DNA from: Ruminococcus sp.
Lineage (GTDB): Bacteria; Bacillota; Clostridia; Oscillospirales; Acutalibacteraceae
Length of the DNA: 16,761 bases
Assembly (NCBI GenBank): GCA_017502425.1
Contig: JAFVVB010000057.1
Span: 1 to 16,761 of the forward strand
Direction: 5' to 3'
The position numbers and the translations under genes are program-made. The notes below the pieces were generated by a model. That model worked only from the letters and a program-made list of their open reading frames with translations. It searched no databases and was not told the origin of the DNA. This document shows, one piece after another, positions 14,964 through 16,761 of the stretch (the stretch's first letter is position 1; each line of letters begins with the position of its first letter).

Positions 14964-14999
14964 AAAAAACATAAAGGCCGTCAAAAGACGACCTTTATG
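14964..14999 (-). terminator. Rho-independent terminator of the dockerin gene
   Basis: A 13-bp stem with one G-U pair (14970-14982 with 14987-14999) and a 4-base loop is followed on the minus strand by a T6 run (14964-14969). It is 25 bases past the dockerin gene stop and is the strongest hairpin in this part of the window. Confidence 0.9.
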
Positions 15000-15023
15000 A
15001 TAAAAGTTAATTAGTAATCTTAA

Positions 15024-16034
15024 TTATTTAAGACCAGCCTGGATCATCTGGATCTCAGTAGCGTCCATGATAGAAACCTGTCCGTCCTTATCAACGTCAG
15101 CTGCGAGCTCTGATGTCTCAGTAGCATACTCTTTTGTCTGAGCAAGAACCATCTGGATCTCAGTAGCGTCCATTACAGAAACAACGCCGTCACCGTCAAC
15201 ATCGCCGAGGAGATACTCTGGAGCTGTTGACTCTGATGAAGGAGGTTCAACCGGTGGAATAGGATCGTGCTCTGGGATTACGTGGTTGCCTTCAGCGTCG
15301 TAGTGGTCGTCACGGAGACAGTCAGCTTCTGTACCGTCTGGTGTGAAGCCGTAGCAGCCGTTACCATAGTAGTAGTACCACTCACCACCGCATGTCTGTC
15401 TGCCTGAGAATTCAGCAACAGAAATGAGGTCAGGGTCAACAACGAAGATCATGTTGTCGAATGACTCAGTACCGTCAGGATAGTTCTCTGACTCGCCTGG
15501 CTCATAGTACTCACATGGGATGTTGATAGACTGAGCAGCGCAGAAGTAGATAGGCTGTGTACTATCCATACCACCGTCAACAGCGTTGTTCCAGATGATT
15601 GTTGTAGCAGCCTGTGGAACGTCAGCATAGAAAACGTATGGATCGCTCTCTTCAGAACCTGAAGGGAGATAACCTACCCAAGCAGCTGGGTCAGCAACAC
15701 CTGAACCCCACCAGTAGATACCAGCAGTACCAGTAGCAACAGTAGTCTCGCTCATAGGAACGAACCATGTTGGTGCGAATTCGCCAGCGTGGCCAATAGG
15801 CTCACCAGTTACTTCGTCAACAGAATCGTCGTCGCCGAGTTCACCGTTTTTGCCGTTTGGCATAAGGAAATAGTATCTGTTTGTTGCAACTTCTTCGCCC
15901 ATAAGTTCAACGTGCTCAGCAACAGCTTCGTCAACTGTCTTGATGTCTGGATCGTTCCAGCCATAAGCAGAAGCAACAACTGCGCATGAAGCAACTAACA
16001 TTACTGCGAGTAAAATGCTAATAAGTCTTTTCAT
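15024..16034 (-). CDS. Secreted dockerin type I protein with an unassigned N-terminal module
   Basis: The precursor has 336 residues. A signal peptide (MKRLISILLAVMLVA...) can be cut after ASA at 23; a lipobox-like V-A-S-C at 14-17 is an alternative. Residues 30-250 form a Trp/Tyr-rich module (YYFLMPNG at 54-61, IYWWGSGVADPAAWVGYLP at 106-124, IIWNN at 146-150, EWYYYYGNGCYGF at 218-230) that I cannot match to a named glycoside hydrolase or binding module. A Pro/Ser/Glu linker (252-273) leads to a dockerin of two EF-hand-like repeats: calcium aspartates D278/D280/D282/D289 and D313/D315/D317/D324, each followed by ATEIQM. The dockerin should bind a cohesin on a scaffoldin or cell surface. AGGAGG at 16044-16049 precedes the ATG. 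All 11 Asn codons are AAC, and Val/Ala codons are dominated by GTT/GCT, a sign of very high expression. Confidence 0.88.
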   Translation of the reverse strand: MKRLISILLAVMLVASCAVVASAYGWNDPDIKTVDEAVAEHVELMGEEVATNRYYFLMPNGKNGELGDDDSVDEVTGEPIGHAGEFAPTWFVPMSETTVATGTAGIYWWGSGVADPAAWVGYLPSGSEESDPYVFYADVPQAATTIIWNNAVDGGMDSTQPIYFCAAQSINIPCEYYEPGESENYPDGTESFDNMIFVVDPDLISVAEFSGRQTCGGEWYYYYGNGCYGFTPDGTEADCLRDDHYDAEGNHVIPEHDPIPPVEPPSSESTAPEYLLGDVDGDGVVSVMDATEIQMVLAQTKEYATETSELAADVDKDGQVSIMDATEIQMIQAGLK

Positions 16035-16066
16035 TTTAAAAGTCCTCCTAAAATTTTAGTACATAC

Positions 16067-16095
16067 ATTATATCACACTGTTTTTCAATATACAA
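16067..16095 (-). promoter_or_regulatory. Strong sigma-A promoter of the dockerin gene
   Basis: On the minus strand: -35 TTGTAT (16090-16095), 17-base spacer, -10 TATAAT (16067-16072) with a TGA extension. The leader is about 25 bases and the ribosome binding site is close to ideal, consistent with the codon bias. Confidence 0.82.
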
Positions 16096-16131
16096 GTATA
16101 CCAAATACACAAAAACACCTTAATTATTTTA

Positions 16132-16143
16132 TGGAATATTCCA
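16132..16143. repeat. 12-bp perfect palindrome TGGAATATTCCA
   Basis: It lies midway between two divergent promoters, with imperfectly placed outer arms AATTATT (16122-16128) and AATAATT (16144-16150). It is a plausible operator half-site pair; no binding protein can be named. Confidence 0.5.
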
Positions 16144-16235
16144 AATAATTTGTTTTTTGTATAAAGTTGTTAAGAAAATAAAGGGTGGAAGATTTGTGTT
16201 TTTACACATAAAGCAGCAAAAGAGTGTAAACTTAC

Positions 16236-16264
16236 TTGTAAATTGCGCTCATATATGATATTAT
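16236..16264 (+). promoter_or_regulatory. Extended -10 promoter of lepA
   Basis: The -35 is TTGTAA at 16236-16241, the spacer 17 bases, and the -10 TATTAT at 16259-16264 with a TGA extension. Transcription would begin near 16271, leaving about 63 bases of leader before the GTG start. Confidence 0.65.
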
Positions 16265-16270
16265 CATATA
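16252..16270. repeat. 19-bp perfect palindrome over the lepA -10
   Basis: TATATGATA at 16252-16260 and TATCATATA at 16262-16270 are exact reverse complements about a central T. The element covers the whole -10 hexamer and the predicted start region, the position of a repressor operator. Confidence 0.65.
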
Positions 16271-16333
16271 AATATGTTCAAAATTATTTTTGAGCTAAAA
16301 TTCTCGCAATATAACGAAGAACAGGTGATATAC

Positions 16334-16761
16334 GTGGCATTTCCACAGGATAAAATCAGAAATTTCAGTATAATTGCTCATATCGACCACGGTAAAAGCA
16401 CACTTGCGGACAGAATACTCGAGCACACTCAGAGTGTGGCTGTACGTGATATGGAAGACCAGCTTTTAGACGATATGGATTTAGAGCGTGAACGCGGTAT
16501 TACTATCAAAGCACACGCGGTAACACTTGAATACAAAGCAGATGACGGAGAGCTTTATCAGTTCAACCTCATCGATACACCGGGTCACGTAGACTTTAAC
16601 TACGAGGTTTCACGTTCTCTTGCGGCGTGTGAGGGTGCGGTACTCGTAGTAGATGCTTCTCAGGGTATCGAAGCCCAGACTTTAGCTAACACTTACTTAG
16701 CGGTGGATTCGGGACTTGAGATTGTACCGGTAGTTAATAAAATCGATTTGCCATCTGCTGA
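16334..16761 (+). CDS. lepA: Elongation factor 4 (LepA), 5' part, cut by the window end
   Basis: LepA is a ribosome-binding GTPase related to EF-G. The visible 142 residues cover the G domain: G1 AHIDHGKST at 15-23, switch I RGITI at 54-58, G3 DTPGH at 81-85 and G4 NKID at 135-138. The N-terminus IRNFSIIAHIDHGKSTLADRIL and the sequence MEDQLLDDMDLERERGITIKA are specific to LepA rather than EF-G or TypA. The start is the GTG at 16334, preceded by AGGTGA at 16323-16328. The frame is open to the end of the window. It is transcribed divergently from the dockerin gene. Confidence 0.96.
   Translation, partial: MAFPQDKIRNFSIIAHIDHGKSTLADRILEHTQSVAVRDMEDQLLDDMDLERERGITIKAHAVTLEYKADDGELYQFNLIDTPGHVDFNYEVSRSLAACEGAVLVVDASQGIEAQTLANTYLAVDSGLEIVPVVNKIDLPSA

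Larger units (their letters stand above)
16035..16333. other. Divergent intergenic region between the dockerin gene and lepA
   Basis: These 299 bases hold the dockerin promoter at the left, a 12-bp perfect palindrome TGGAATATTCCA at 16132-16143 flanked by AATTATT/AATAATT arms, and the lepA promoter with an overlapping 19-bp palindrome at 16252-16270. A 20-codon GTG frame at 16196-16258 has an AGGGTGG-like sequence upstream but is not called. Otherwise I see nothing coding. Confidence 0.6.

Noticed and set aside
15030..15200. Near-identical segments encoding MDATEIQM considered as a DNA repeat or recombination site
   Set aside because: They are the two EF-hand repeats of the dockerin domain, an ordinary internal protein duplication.
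16196..16258. 20-residue GTG micro-ORF with a GGGTGG-like sequence upstream, ahead of lepA
   Set aside because: It overlaps the lepA -35 and -10, so it would not be on the lepA message, and there is no independent promoter or sequence character to support it.

Overview
The window looks like a chromosomal segment from a low-GC anaerobic Firmicute of the class Clostridia, most likely a gut Ruminococcus or close relative (Oscillospiraceae). The grounds are the mreC-mreD-mrdA-minD-mgsA cluster, the split class I (Fe-S) fumarase, a C_GCAxxG_C_C redox protein, sigma-A-type promoters with extended -10 elements, and a secreted protein with a type I dockerin, the tag of ruminococcal cellulosomes and amylosomes. 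The genus is an inference. I see no insertion sequence, phage gene, tRNA, rRNA or CRISPR array.

Layout. Positions 1-3179 carry the elongasome genes: the 3' part of mreC, mreD (ATGA overlap) and the transpeptidase gene mrdA. A terminator follows. Then come a MinD-like ATPase without minC or minE beside it, and methylglyoxal synthase (3353-4534). Positions 4540-5485 form a small accessory island: a tiny acidic lipoprotein (minus strand) diverging from a small XRE-type regulator across about 300 bp of AT-rich DNA. Next is hisS-aspS (5564-8653), expressed from a near-consensus promoter with a short leader. It ends at a bidirectional terminator shared with a convergent zinc-ribbon Ser/Thr protein kinase that has one membrane span and an extracytoplasmic domain (8693-10657, minus). 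An OmpR-type response regulator and its histidine kinase (12901-10762, minus) form an overlapping pair. This pair diverges from the fumarase alpha/beta genes (13062-14436). A C_GCAxxG_C_C protein (14940-14485, minus) and the dockerin protein (16034-15024, minus) follow. The start of lepA (16334 onward, plus) diverges from the dockerin gene and runs off the window.

Most of the content is housekeeping: cell elongation, aminoacylation, glycolytic overflow, fumarate/malate interconversion and an elongation factor. The less ordinary parts are the dockerin protein (a recognisable dockerin, an N-terminal module I cannot assign, and codon use typical of a very highly expressed gene), the transmembrane kinase with a non-PASTA outer domain, the solitary MinD-like protein with no obvious membrane-targeting helix, and several symmetric or repeated sequences lying on promoters. 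I did not find a convincing new multi-gene defence or mobile system.
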